Assembly: GCA_002371625.1 (NCBI GenBank)
Contig: DFFV01000002.1
Span: 1-28,128 of the forward strand
Direction: 5' to 3'
Length of the DNA stretch: 28,128 nucleotides
DNA from: Ruminococcus sp. UBA3767
Lineage (GTDB): Bacteria > Bacillota > Clostridia > Oscillospirales > Ruminococcaceae
In this document: positions 14,885 to 22,923 of the stretch, one piece after another
How positions within the stretch are numbered: position 1 is the stretch's first letter
Layout: each line of letters opens with the position of its first letter
Notes under the pieces: generated by a model
What the model was told of the DNA's origin: nothing
Database searches by the model: none
Seen by the model: only the letters and a program-made list of their open reading frames with translations
Program-made: the position numbers and the translations under genes

Positions 14885-16228
14885 TCATACTGTAAGCGTG
14901 CCTGTGGGCGTTTCTACCAGCAGAAGTATCTGCTCCTCCTCGCCCGTTTCGGCGTTGAGGTAAACAAGCACGTTCCTGCCGTTTTGCGCCTTGCATTTGA
15001 ATTCGTAGCACAGCTTTTCTTCAAGGCTGCCGGTAGGGATAACTGCCAGCTGTGAGCTTTCGACCTTCAGCTTGGGGGAAACTCTGTCCTGTGCACGCAG
15101 CTTTGAAAACAGCTTTTTCGGGTAGCTCCTTTTAGTGTGGTTCACAAGAAATCCCCTTGCATCGTAGCCGAGTATCTCGCCGTTATCCATTGCTACGGAT
15201 ACTTTCACAAGGTCGGTGTAAACACAGGTGCCAAGGTCATTATAAGCGTAGTTTATCGTCATTATCCCGTCGTGGATATCATAATAGGTGGTCTTCATCG
15301 AAAGAATCCCAAGGTAGTCAAGGAACTTTTCGCCGTACTGCAGCGCCTGCTCGTTTGAGAGCTTTTCCTTATCAACAAGCCTTGCCCTGAGAAAATAGGA
15401 GATGAAGCCTCCGTTTTTCGTTATCTCGCAGCTAACGTTCCTGTCCTCGTCGGAAAACCTCCAGGCAGGCATCTTTCCGCCGACATCTTCTATCACAGTC
15501 AGGTCGTTTGCCGATGCGTCCAGAGCCATGCAGCATTTTTCAAGTGCCTTTTTCTGAGTGACCTGCTGTGCGCCCTTGGTCATTTTCGGCTCTTTTTCCA
15601 TAATGTTATCCGAAAACGGACCGTCGTAGATCAGGCTCGGGTAATCGTCAAAGCTCTCTTTGAGATCGGAAAAACCGCTTGTCAGCGAGGGAACATCACC
15701 CTTTGCCGCAAGGTCCCCCAGGTCAGCGCTGTCAAGGTCTATCTCCCCTGCATTCACCGAGTTTTCCAGCTCCCATATATCATCTGCGAGCTTTTTTGAG
15801 TATTCATACAGCTTTGAAAGATTATCGTAATCCTTCTGCGAGACCTGCTCGCCGTTTTTCAGCTTTCTCGATACCGCCAGCGAATAGCTGCCTATCTGCG
15901 AGAGAAACTTGTAGGTGTCGTTCAGACCTGTTTTTTCAACAGGCAGCAGCGAAAGCGCACCCTTTGCGGCGTTCGCCTCACGGTAAAGCTCCACAGAAAG
16001 CTCCCTGTGCATATCTCCCGAACCTGCGTAAAGCTCCTTTTCAAGTGTTTCGCTGATGTTCTGGCAGCTGTCTGCGAGCTGCTCCACTGCCGATGAATAG
16101 CTTGCAGCTAATGCGAGCCTGCTCCTGTCAGCCTCGCCCATCAGCTCGAAATTGCGTGCTATCAGCACCACCAGCGTAAATATCCCGAAAGTGAATATCC
16201 TTATCAGGCAACGTCTTGAGCATTTCAT
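14885..16228 (-). CDS. ypeB: Spore germination protein YpeB (PepSY domains)
   Basis: This is a 447-residue protein, the usual YpeB length. It has an N-terminal membrane anchor (about 8-26), a mostly helical middle region, then PepSY-type repeats in the C-terminal half (about 230-447), including WRFSDEDRNVSCEITKNGG and LGYDARGFLVNH. In Bacillus, YpeB is needed for assembly and stability of the cortex-lytic enzyme SleB in the spore. The open frame runs up to 16666, but CGGAGG is 7 bp before the ATG at 16228 and the product matches YpeB from there; an ATG two codons earlier is too close to that site. The usual partner sleB is not adjacent. Instead rubrerythrin follows, and a SleB-like hydrolase lies 4.7 kb away on the other strand. 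Confidence 0.9.
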   Translation of the reverse strand: MKCSRRCLIRIFTFGIFTLVVLIARNFELMGEADRSRLALAASYSSAVEQLADSCQNISETLEKELYAGSGDMHRELSVELYREANAAKGALSLLPVEKTGLNDTYKFLSQIGSYSLAVSRKLKNGEQVSQKDYDNLSKLYEYSKKLADDIWELENSVNAGEIDLDSADLGDLAAKGDVPSLTSGFSDLKESFDDYPSLIYDGPFSDNIMEKEPKMTKGAQQVTQKKALEKCCMALDASANDLTVIEDVGGKMPAWRFSDEDRNVSCEITKNGGFISYFLRARLVDKEKLSNEQALQYGEKFLDYLGILSMKTTYYDIHDGIMTINYAYNDLGTCVYTDLVKVSVAMDNGEILGYDARGFLVNHTKRSYPKKLFSKLRAQDRVSPKLKVESSQLAVIPTGSLEEKLCYEFKCKAQNGRNVLVYLNAETGEEEQILLLVETPTGTLTV

Positions 16229-16315
16229 TTTCATACCTCCGTTCAGCATTAGCTTGCGCAGCTGAAGCGTTTTTATGCGAAAAGTGCCAAAAAAACTGCC
16301 GCTTGATATTTGCGG

Positions 16316-16344
16316 TTGAAAATTGCAGCCGATTGTGATATAAT
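16316..16344 (+). promoter_or_regulatory. Sigma-A promoter of the cysteine desulfurase-thiI operon
   Basis: TTGAAA (16316-16321), a 17-bp spacer and TATAAT (16339-16344) with extended -10 TGA lie about 95 bp before the desulfurase start. It points away from ypeB. Confidence 0.83.
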
Positions 16345-16439
16345 ATATTAGTTTATGTTTTAAGCTGTATTTGCAGGGCGATGCCGAGAACGGCTCACGC
16401 TTTGCGCAATGCCGCTTTATAAAGAAAGGAATGGACTTT

Positions 16440-17570
16440 GTGATATATCTTGATAACGCAGCGACCACCAAGCCCTGCGAGGATGCTTGCCGTGCAGTTA
16501 TGAGAGGAATGGAGCTTTTCGGCAACCCTTCCAGCCTGCACAGCCTCGGGCTTGAGGCGGAAATGCTGATAAGCGAGCAAAGGGAGATAGTTGCAGATGC
16601 GCTCGGCGCTTTGCCCAAGGAGATAATTTTCACCTCGGGTGCGACCGAAAGCAGCAACACCGCCATTTTCGGCGCTTATGCAGCTCACGGGAAGCGCAAA
16701 AAGCGCATTGTTACCACAACGGTCGAGCACCCAAGCGTTGCAAATCCCATCGCTAAGCTCGAACAGCTTGGCTGCGAGGTCATAAAGCTATCGCCCGATG
16801 AAAACGGCGAGATACCGCCGCAGCAGGTGCTTGCAGCTGTGAACGATGACACGTTTCTTGTGAGCATAATGCTGGTAAACAACGAAACAGGTGCGCTTTT
16901 CAACGTTGGCAGCGCATTTGCGATGATAAAGAAAAGATACCCTCAGGTGCTGCTGCACTGCGACTGTGTTCAGGGATTTATGAAGCTGCCGTTTACGGTT
17001 AAAAAGCTCGGCGCTGATCTTATCTCACTGAGCGGACATAAAATATATGCGCCAAAGGGCGTAGGTGCGCTTTATGTGAAAAACGGCGTGCATCTTCCCC
17101 CGTTCATGCTCGGCGGCGGACAGGAAAACGGCGCACGCTCGGGCACAGAATCGGTTCCGCTTATATGCGGCTTCGGCGCTGCTGTCAAAGCACTTTCGGG
17201 CAAGGTGGAAAGCAGCCTTGAAGCCGCCCGTGAGGTACAAAAGCATCTTGTGCAAAAATGCGGCGAAAACGAAGGAGTGAGCGTTAATCTCATCGGCGGC
17301 TCGCCCTACATAACCAGCATTGCGGTACAGGGGCTGAAATCAGAAGTGCTGCTGCATTTTCTTGAGAAAAAGGGCATATTCGTTTCAAGCGGCTCTGCCT
17401 GCTCAAAGGGTAAGAAAAGCTCGGTGATAAAAGAGTTCCACGTTCCCGAAAAGCTCTCTGACAGCGTGCTTCGCATCAGCATTTCCACCCAAACGACCAA
17501 ACAGGACATAGACACGCTGCTTGAAGCCATAGCCGAGGCGCAGGGCAGCCTTGCGAGGATAAAGCAATGA
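16440..17570 (+). CDS. Cysteine desulfurase (NifS/IscS family, NifZ-like by context)
   Basis: This 376-residue PLP enzyme takes sulfur from cysteine and carries it as a persulfide. The PLP lysine is Lys201 in SLSGHKIYAPKG; the catalytic cysteine is Cys321 in SSGSACSKGKKSS; TSGATESSNTA and VEHPSV are also typical. The protein would begin MIYLDNAATT, the standard family start, from GTG 16440 with AAAGGA 9 bp upstream; the ATG at 16431 lies directly against that site. Its gene overlaps a small unknown gene by 4 bp (ATGA), and thiI follows. In Bacillus subtilis the pair NifZ-ThiI makes 4-thiouridine at position 8 of tRNA, so this is likely the dedicated sulfur donor for ThiI rather than the Fe-S cluster enzyme. 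Confidence 0.95.
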   Translation: MIYLDNAATTKPCEDACRAVMRGMELFGNPSSLHSLGLEAEMLISEQREIVADALGALPKEIIFTSGATESSNTAIFGAYAAHGKRKKRIVTTTVEHPSVANPIAKLEQLGCEVIKLSPDENGEIPPQQVLAAVNDDTFLVSIMLVNNETGALFNVGSAFAMIKKRYPQVLLHCDCVQGFMKLPFTVKKLGADLISLSGHKIYAPKGVGALYVKNGVHLPPFMLGGGQENGARSGTESVPLICGFGAAVKALSGKVESSLEAAREVQKHLVQKCGENEGVSVNLIGGSPYITSIAVQGLKSEVLLHFLEKKGIFVSSGSACSKGKKSSVIKEFHVPEKLSDSVLRISISTQTTKQDIDTLLEAIAEAQGSLARIKQ

Positions 17571-17911
17571 CAAAGGACGAGGCATTAAAGATCGTAAACG
17601 ATAACTACGCTGCTGCAAATGACAGCTTTTTATTCTATCTGCACGAACGGGACAGCTTCCGTGCGGACAGGTTCAATACCCTGTGTATTGCAGTGGAAAC
17701 GCTTGCAGGCAGCAGGTGCGAGATGCTTACCGAGATAATAACCCGCTGCTATCAGAACATTCTCAAAGAGTTCATATATCATTTCAACCCAAATGACAGC
17801 TCGCAGATCAGAGATTTCCCGAAGCACTACACACACTATCTGGAAAAGTTCGACTGTGCGCTGGCAAGGTACTATATCGGCGACAACAAACATAATGAAA
17901 AGGAAAGATGA
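17567..17911 (+). CDS. Unrecognised 114-residue protein between cysteine desulfurase and ThiI
   Basis: I do not recognise this protein. It has no signal peptide or membrane segment, looks mainly helical, and has a charged C-terminal end. Four cysteines (in TLCIA, SRCEM, TRCYQ and KFDCA) are not in a zinc-ribbon arrangement. It begins inside the desulfurase stop (ATGA, 4-bp overlap) and its stop overlaps the ATG at 17908 upstream of thiI, so it is translated from the same message and probably coupled. The position between a sulfur donor and a sulfur-accepting tRNA enzyme suggests an accessory role in that pathway, but the sequence itself shows no function. Confidence 0.85.
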   Translation: MTKDEALKIVNDNYAAANDSFLFYLHERDSFRADRFNTLCIAVETLAGSRCEMLTEIITRCYQNILKEFIYHFNPNDSSQIRDFPKHYTHYLEKFDCALARYYIGDNKHNEKER

Positions 17912-17913
17912 AA

Positions 17914-19089
17914 ATGAAAGAGATAATACTTTGCAAATACGGCGAGATAGCCCTCAAAGGTCTGAACAAGAGCACCTTTGAATCAATGATGATGAAAAGC
18001 ATACGCCGCAGACTGAAAAAGTTCGGAGATATCAGGATAACCAAGGCTCAGTCAACAGTTTATGTCGAGCCGATGGACGAGAGCATAGACGTTGACGAGG
18101 TAGTGGACAGGCTCTCAAAAATATTCGGCATAATCAAGCTCTGCCGCTGCTGCGTGGTAGAAAAAACAATGGAGTCTATTCTTAATGACAGCATTGAGTA
18201 TATCACCGAGGATATGCTCGCAGCAAGGACCTTCAAGGTAGAGGCTAAGCGCAGCGACAAGCTGTTTCCTTACAAAAGCCCCGAGATATGCACCGAGCTT
18301 GGCGCAAAGCTGCTGAACACATTCCCGCACCTGACAGTTGACGTTCACCAGCCCGATGTTACCGTAACGGTCGAGGTGAGAGAGCATAACGCATTTATCC
18401 ATGCGGCAAGCATCAACGGCGCAGGCGGTATCCCGGTAGGTTCAAGCGGAAAGGCTCTGCTGCTGCTTTCGGGAGGAATAGATTCACCAGTTGCAGGCTA
18501 TATGATGGCTAAGCGTGGCGCAGTTATAGATGCTGTTCATTTTGAAGCACCCCCGTACACTTCCGAAAGAGCAAAGCTGAAAGTAGAAAAGCTCGCTAAG
18601 ATAATCACGGATTACTGCGGTGATATACGCTTCCACTGTGTACCTTTCACCGAGATACAGGAAACGCTGCGTGACAAATGCCCCGAGGAGTATTTCACTA
18701 TACTTATGCGCAGGCTGATGATGGAGATAGCTCAGCGAATTGCCGAAAAAGAGGGAGCACAGGCACTTGTAACAGGCGAAAGTCTCGGGCAGGTCGCAAG
18801 CCAGACGATGTATGCGATGGTGTGCACCGATGCTGCCTGCAGGATACCTGTTTTCCGCCCGTGCATAGGACTTGACAAGACCGAGATAATCGAGATAGCA
18901 CGCAGGATAGATACCTTTGAAACATCTATCCTGCCCTACGAGGACTGCTGCACAGTTTTCACGCCCAAGCACCCAAAAACACGCCCCGAGCTTGGCGCAG
19001 TCATCACCGCTCAGTCACGCTTTGACTGGGAGGATATGATAAATAAGGCTGTTGAAAACACGAGCGTAAAGATGATAAGGCTCGAATGA
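17914..19089 (+). CDS. thiI: tRNA 4-thiouridine synthase ThiI (without rhodanese domain)
   Basis: ThiI adenylates U8 of tRNA and inserts sulfur received from a cysteine desulfurase; in many bacteria it also serves thiamine synthesis. The N-terminal ferredoxin-like and THUMP region (to about 165) includes LCKYGEIALKG. The PP-loop is S186-G-G-I-D190 in LLLLSGGIDSPVAGYMM, followed by TGESLGQVASQT and LPYEDCCTVF. The 391-residue length fits the short form that lacks a rhodanese domain, as in other Firmicutes. AAGGA is 3 bp before the ATG at 17908 and 9 bp before the ATG at 17914, so the second is preferred. It ends before a strong terminator. Confidence 0.95.
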   Translation: MKEIILCKYGEIALKGLNKSTFESMMMKSIRRRLKKFGDIRITKAQSTVYVEPMDESIDVDEVVDRLSKIFGIIKLCRCCVVEKTMESILNDSIEYITEDMLAARTFKVEAKRSDKLFPYKSPEICTELGAKLLNTFPHLTVDVHQPDVTVTVEVREHNAFIHAASINGAGGIPVGSSGKALLLLSGGIDSPVAGYMMAKRGAVIDAVHFEAPPYTSERAKLKVEKLAKIITDYCGDIRFHCVPFTEIQETLRDKCPEEYFTILMRRLMMEIAQRIAEKEGAQALVTGESLGQVASQTMYAMVCTDAACRIPVFRPCIGLDKTEIIEIARRIDTFETSILPYEDCCTVFTPKHPKTRPELGAVITAQSRFDWEDMINKAVENTSVKMIRLE

Positions 19090-19148
19090 CGGGGCAAATG
19101 CGGATATTCAGTTCGCTTAGCGAGAAAAAATGAAGCTTTAAAAGTTAC

Positions 19149-19178
19149 AATGCGGTTATATCATGACCGCATTTTTAT
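19149..19178 (+). terminator. Terminator of the desulfurase-thiI operon
   Basis: AATGCGGTTAT pairs with ATGACCGCATT (11 bp, one G-T pair) around ATC, followed by TTTATTTT. It lies 60 bp after the thiI stop. Confidence 0.87.
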
Positions 19179-19285
19179 TTTCCTCAGAAAAACCGGAATA
19201 GTTATCCGGGATCGAAAATTAACAAACAGGTAACAATTCAATGTCATTTTATGTGCAAATCGAAACAAAAGGGAGTGGTTTTTTA

Positions 19286-19825
19286 ATGCAGATTCGTAAA
19301 AATGACAAATCGGTAACAAAAACTATTGACACTGTATCCGAAAGTGTTGTAAAATATATGATAAAGACGGGAAAAACGCTGTGTACAGCCGAAAGCTGTA
19401 CGGGCGGAATGATTAGCCAGATGATAACATCAGTCCCCGGGGCTTCAAATATCTTTCTCGGAGGAGTTTGCTCTTACAGCGAGAAAATAAAGCAGAAGCT
19501 GCTGGGAGTGAAAAGCGAAACACTTGAAAAGTATACCGTCTATTCTGCGCAGACAGCGAGCGAAATGAGCAGGGGTGCTCTTGAGCTTTTCGGTGCAGAT
19601 GTCGCAATTGCAGTAACAGGCGTAGCGGGACCGGGCGATTTTAGCAAGGAAAAGCCCGCAGGCACGGTTTATGTCAGCGTTGCGGCAAAGGATAAGGAAA
19701 TAGTGAGAGACCTGAAGGTGTATCAGCTCGCAGATAAGCCCGACAGAGAAACGGTGAGAAGGATATCCTCGCTGAAAGCTCTTGAAATGGTGCTGGAGCT
19801 GTTTGCACAGGAAAAGGATAAATGA
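19286..19825 (+). CDS. pncC: CinA C-terminal domain protein, nicotinamide-nucleotide amidase
   Basis: This 179-residue stand-alone CinA C-terminal domain deamidates nicotinamide mononucleotide in NAD recycling. The signatures TAESCTGGMISQMITSVPGAS and AVTGVAGPG are intact, and the length fits PncC rather than full-length CinA, whose N-terminal MoCF-like domain is absent. The open frame begins at 19241, but GGGAG at 19271-19275 points to ATG 19286. The sortase gene starts one base after its stop with AAAGGA inside the last codons, so the two are co-translated. I see no convincing promoter just upstream of it. Confidence 0.92.
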   Translation: MQIRKNDKSVTKTIDTVSESVVKYMIKTGKTLCTAESCTGGMISQMITSVPGASNIFLGGVCSYSEKIKQKLLGVKSETLEKYTVYSAQTASEMSRGALELFGADVAIAVTGVAGPGDFSKEKPAGTVYVSVAAKDKEIVRDLKVYQLADKPDRETVRRISSLKALEMVLELFAQEKDK

Positions 19826-19826
19826 T

Positions 19827-20870
19827 ATGGCACAGCGCAGTTCGGGAAGCCTTGCACAAGGCATTAAGGAATTTTTTCTGCCGCTGAAAAAAGACAGCAG
19901 AAACGAAAAGCTCAGAAAGATCATTTTTCTGTTCTCGGTAATTGTATTTATAATCTCTCTCGTTCAGCTCGGTCTTTTCCTTAAAGATAAAGGAACTGAG
20001 GAAGGCTATCTGAAAGAGATGCAGGAGCTTGCACCGACACTCGCCGATGCACCTGCCCAGCCTGCACAGCCAAGTGCACAGCAAAACGGCTCAGCAGCTG
20101 CACCTGCACCCGAGGTGAGAGAGCTTCAGCCGTGGGCAAACAAACTGCTGGGAAAGAACAAGGACGTTGTCGGCTGGCTTTCGATACCAACGCATACCGA
20201 CAGCAAGGGCGACCCGTTCATCAATACGGCTGTTGTTAAGGGCAAGGATAACAAAGAGTATCTTTACCTGAACCTTGATAAGAAATACAGCATTTCAGGC
20301 ACGCTCTTTGCCGATTCAAGATGCACTCTTGAAAAGGACAAGACATCTGATAATGTCACGATATACGGTCACCACATGGGCTATATCGGCACAGGGCTGA
20401 CACATATACACGAGTATAAGCAGGGCGTTGATTTTCTGAAGAAAAACCCCGTTATCGTTTTCAACAGCCTCTATGACAGCACAAATCAGAAGTACGCTAT
20501 CGTGGGATGCTTTATTTCAAACATCACCGAGGCTTCGGATAACGGTACACTGTTCAGATACTGGGGAGCTGCCGATTTCAGTGAGAAGGATACCGATTTC
20601 AACGAATGGATAACCGAAGTAAGAAAACGTTCGTGGTATTCAAGCAATATAAATTGTACCGAAAAGGATAAATACATCACGCTGTCCACCTGCTCGGACG
20701 AGTGCTTCGGCATAAGGTGGGTGATAGTTGCCAAAAAGCTGACGGCGCAGGACGATTTAGATAAGATAGTCGATTCGTACAAAGCAAAAGCCGACGGCGA
20801 TATATACTTCCCTGCTGTGTGGAAAAACAAGCTGGGCAACAAAAAGGTCTACTACGGCTGGGATTTTTAA
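19827..20870 (+). CDS. srtB: Class B sortase
   Basis: This 347-residue membrane-anchored transpeptidase of the outer face would join sorted proteins to the wall. It has a cytoplasmic N-terminal stretch, a TM helix at about 32-52, an Ala/Pro/Gln-rich spacer (about 73-95) and the sortase domain. The active-site residues are His in Y-G-H182-H183-M, Cys289 in TLSTCSDE and Arg297 in GIRWVIVA. The order and the long stretch between the catalytic Cys region and the preceding helices fit class B. AAAGGA is 8-9 bp before ATG 19827. No protein with a clear C-terminal sorting signal is encoded in the window, so its substrates are elsewhere. It is coupled to pncC. Confidence 0.93.
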   Translation: MAQRSSGSLAQGIKEFFLPLKKDSRNEKLRKIIFLFSVIVFIISLVQLGLFLKDKGTEEGYLKEMQELAPTLADAPAQPAQPSAQQNGSAAAPAPEVRELQPWANKLLGKNKDVVGWLSIPTHTDSKGDPFINTAVVKGKDNKEYLYLNLDKKYSISGTLFADSRCTLEKDKTSDNVTIYGHHMGYIGTGLTHIHEYKQGVDFLKKNPVIVFNSLYDSTNQKYAIVGCFISNITEASDNGTLFRYWGAADFSEKDTDFNEWITEVRKRSWYSSNINCTEKDKYITLSTCSDECFGIRWVIVAKKLTAQDDLDKIVDSYKAKADGDIYFPAVWKNKLGNKKVYYGWDF

Positions 20871-20895
20871 AACAGCATATCTTGCCCGAAAGGGT

Positions 20896-20973
20896 ATGAA
20901 ATATGGCGCAGTTAGCGCAAAAATGGCAGCCGAAATGAATAAGCGGCTGTCGGAAAGGTTATGTGATATATAA
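20896..20973 (+). CDS. Possible 25-codon ORF coupled to the SleB-like gene
   Basis: An ATG at 20896, preceded by GAAAGGG at very short spacing, opens 25 sense codons ending in TAA whose last base is the A of the next start codon (TAATG). The peptide would be helical and partly basic (VSAKMAAEMNKRLSERL). The downstream SleB-like gene has no well-placed ribosome binding site of its own, which fits termination-reinitiation. The poor spacing and small size keep confidence low; it may be chance. Confidence 0.3.
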   Translation: MKYGAVSAKMAAEMNKRLSERLCDI

Positions 20974-21854
20974 TGAAAAGCAGTGATAAGGGCACAAAGC
21001 CCTCTGTCAGAAAGTCAAAAACAGGAATACTTGTTACCTTAGCTTCGGTGCTCGCACTTACTATCGGTACAGCAGGAGTTTTCGCTTTTTCGGGAAGCTC
21101 CATTGAAACGAGCGAGGAAAGCGTACCCGAGCAGACTACCAGCGTAAGCGAAACTACGGCTGCAACATCTGCCACAGAAAGCAGCGAAACAACGGCTACA
21201 TATTCCACTAATTTCAGCTTCCGCAAAGCAGGAATAGGTGCTTATCAGGTAGCTACCGCTCAGCAGACTACTACGACCACCTCTGCAACAACAGCAGCTC
21301 CGACAACTACAACTACTGCTGCTCCTGTTACAACAACTGCTGCGGCAACAACCACAAGAATGACTACCAAGGCTGTACAGACAGCTGCAAAAACAGCAGC
21401 TACCACCAAAAAAGCTGCCAATACGACAGCTGCGGCAAAGACCATTTACAACTCACCAAAGATAAGCTACACAGCTGAGGAGTTTGACATGATGTGCTAT
21501 GTAGTTCAGGCTGAGGTAGGCAACTGCCCCGAGCCTTACAAGATAGCTGTGGCAAATGTTATAATCAACAGAGTAAAATCACCAAGATTTGCTTATGCAA
21601 AGAATATCAAGGCTGTTCTTACCGCAGGCGGACAGTTCGATTCGATAAGCAATTACTACAACAAGAGAACGAAGCCTAACCAGAGCACTATCAACTGCTG
21701 CAGAAGGGCACTCAACGGCGAGGACAACACAAACGGTGCGGTTTATTACTACTCACCTAAGATCTGCGGTACGATAGCTTGGTTCGAGTCGATGCAGGTA
21801 TGCCTCAATCTTGATTCGGGTCTGTACTCCGCAAAATTCTTCAAGCCGTGGTAG
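20973..21854 (+). CDS. SleB-like cell wall hydrolase with Thr/Ala-rich linker
   Basis: This 293-residue protein has an N-terminal signal anchor (about 17-41), a long Ser/Thr/Ala-rich linker (about 44-156) and a C-terminal SleB-type hydrolase domain (about 165-293). The domain shows MMCYVVQAEVGN with the likely catalytic Glu, then AVANVIINRV, TAGGQFDSI and GAVYYYSP, typical of the family that cleaves peptidoglycan as a lytic transglycosylase. It lacks the N-terminal peptidoglycan-binding domain of Bacillus SleB. It may work in spore cortex lysis or in wall turnover of growing cells; the presence of ypeB nearby leaves both open. The only AAAGG is 15 bp upstream of its ATG, and a small overlapping ORF precedes it. 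A strong terminator follows. Confidence 0.9.
   Translation: MKSSDKGTKPSVRKSKTGILVTLASVLALTIGTAGVFAFSGSSIETSEESVPEQTTSVSETTAATSATESSETTATYSTNFSFRKAGIGAYQVATAQQTTTTTSATTAAPTTTTTAAPVTTTAAATTTRMTTKAVQTAAKTAATTKKAANTTAAAKTIYNSPKISYTAEEFDMMCYVVQAEVGNCPEPYKIAVANVIINRVKSPRFAYAKNIKAVLTAGGQFDSISNYYNKRTKPNQSTINCCRRALNGEDNTNGAVYYYSPKICGTIAWFESMQVCLNLDSGLYSAKFFKPW
21262..21446 (+). repeat. Thr/Ala low-complexity linker coding tract
   Basis: The tract consists mostly of ACA, ACT, ACC and GCT/GCA codons, giving runs such as TTTTTSATTAAPTTTTTAA. It is a spacer between the membrane anchor and the hydrolase domain, possibly glycosylated outside the cell. Confidence 0.7.
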
Positions 21855-21904
21855 GCTATGTGTAATGTGCTCGTTTATCGGTTTTAAAATTGTTTAAAGT
21901 GACG

Positions 21905-21944
21905 AAAAGTCAAGACGTATCCTGTATATGTCTTGACTTTTTTA
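21905..21944 (+). terminator. Terminator after the SleB-like gene
   Basis: AAAAGTCAAGACGTAT pairs with ATATGTCTTGACTTTT (16 bp, one G-T pair) around CCTGT, followed by TTTATTT. It lies 50 bp after the stop. Confidence 0.88.
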
Positions 21945-22034
21945 TTTACGGTGTTTAAAATTAAATGTGTATAACTATTAAGGTTATATCACTAAAATCA
22001 TGCTTTGTTAAACTATTACTATGAGGTGACTATT

Positions 22035-22910
22035 ATGGGATTCTTCTCTAACACAAATCCGCAGGAAAGAGCGGTAAACGATCAGATACAGCAGACTCAC
22101 AACCAGATAAATGAGCTTTATATGGACCTTGGCAGACACGTTAAGCTCAACCTCAAGGATCAGATAGATGACCAGTATGTTAAAAACACCTGCCAGAATA
22201 TCGATGACTGCCTTGCAAGACTCCAGCAGCTCAATACTAACCTCAACACTCTCAGAGGTATCAAGCTGTGCACAAACTGCCAGGCACAGATACCTGTTGC
22301 AGTTACATTCTGCCCTTCCTGCGGCACAAAACAGCCTGATATATCACCTATGAACAATATGAATAATATGAACGGCATGGGCGGCATGAACGGCATGAAC
22401 GGCATGAACGGCATGAATGGCATGAACACTATGAACGGCGGCATGGGCGGCGGTTTTGTTCAGCCTGCACCTGTCAACAGCTTTGCTCAGCCTCACAACA
22501 GCACATTCAACCCCGCTTCTACAGGCAATTCGCCTTCAAACCCAAATAAGAACATGGTTCCGGGCGCAAACGGCGGCTTTGCACAGCCGCAGCCACAGGC
22601 AGCACCTGTTCCGCCTGTTCCGCCAATGCCTGATGTTCCGCCGGTACCTCCTGTACCTGAGGCTGTAAAGCCCGAGCAGCCGGCTCACGAAGCACCTGCT
22701 GCTGAGAAGAAGGCTCCGCAGGAACCTATACCGGTCAAGGAAGTTACAAACGAAGCTGCTGAAGCTCAGGCTGTCATCAGCGAGAACAAGCCCGAGGCTG
22801 ATCCTGTAACACAGGCACCTGCTGCTGCGGAATTTATTTTCTGCTCGCAGTGCGGTCACAAAGAGGCTGCAAACGTTGCTTTCTGCTCACAGTGCGGAAG
22901 CAAGCTGTGA
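22035..22910 (+). CDS. Double zinc-ribbon protein with Met-Asn-Gly repeat and Pro-rich region
   Basis: This is a 291-residue protein without signal peptide or membrane helix. An N-terminal helical, probably coiled-coil part (about 8-75) leads into a zinc ribbon with C79-x2-C82 and C93-x2-C96. Next come a Met-Asn-Gly repeat (about 106-140), a Pro/Ala/Gln-rich region with PPVPPMPDVPPVPPVP, and a second ribbon at the extreme C terminus with C270, C273, C284 and C287. Proteins of this zinc-ribbon architecture are widespread and poorly understood; binding to nucleic acid or protein partners is possible. GAGGTGA 5 bp before ATG 22035 fixes the start, ten codons inside a longer open frame. It stands alone, ended by its own terminator. 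Confidence 0.85.
   Translation: MGFFSNTNPQERAVNDQIQQTHNQINELYMDLGRHVKLNLKDQIDDQYVKNTCQNIDDCLARLQQLNTNLNTLRGIKLCTNCQAQIPVAVTFCPSCGTKQPDISPMNNMNNMNGMGGMNGMNGMNGMNGMNTMNGGMGGGFVQPAPVNSFAQPHNSTFNPASTGNSPSNPNKNMVPGANGGFAQPQPQAAPVPPVPPMPDVPPVPPVPEAVKPEQPAHEAPAAEKKAPQEPIPVKEVTNEAAEAQAVISENKPEADPVTQAPAAAEFIFCSQCGHKEAANVAFCSQCGSKL
22350..22454 (+). repeat. 9-bp tandem repeat encoding Met-Asn-Gly
   Basis: The unit GGCATGAAC is repeated about five times in a row, with variant units before and after (AATATGAAC, GGCATGGGC). It gives an uncharged flexible Met-rich segment and is likely to vary in copy number between strains. Confidence 0.85.
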
Positions 22911-22923
22911 TGATAAAATAACG

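Noticed and set aside
16250..16278. Possible sporulation sigma-F/G promoter before ypeB (GCATA, 14 bp, GCGCAAGCTA on the minus strand)
   Set aside because: The spacing is one base short and there are mismatches in the -10; it fits the expected regulation of ypeB but is too weak to list as a feature without start mapping.
16229..16666. Long N-terminal extension of the ypeB frame
   Set aside because: It crosses the promoter and start of the divergent desulfurase gene; the ribosome binding site and the membrane anchor place the start at 16228.
19326..19355. TTGACA-18-TAAAAT promoter-like sequence inside pncC
   Set aside because: It would start transcription after the coding region needed for the CinA domain; it could only serve the sortase, and nothing else supports it.
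20967..20974. TATAAT-like sequence overlapping the start codon of the SleB-like gene
   Set aside because: There is no -35 box at proper spacing, and transcription would begin inside the gene.
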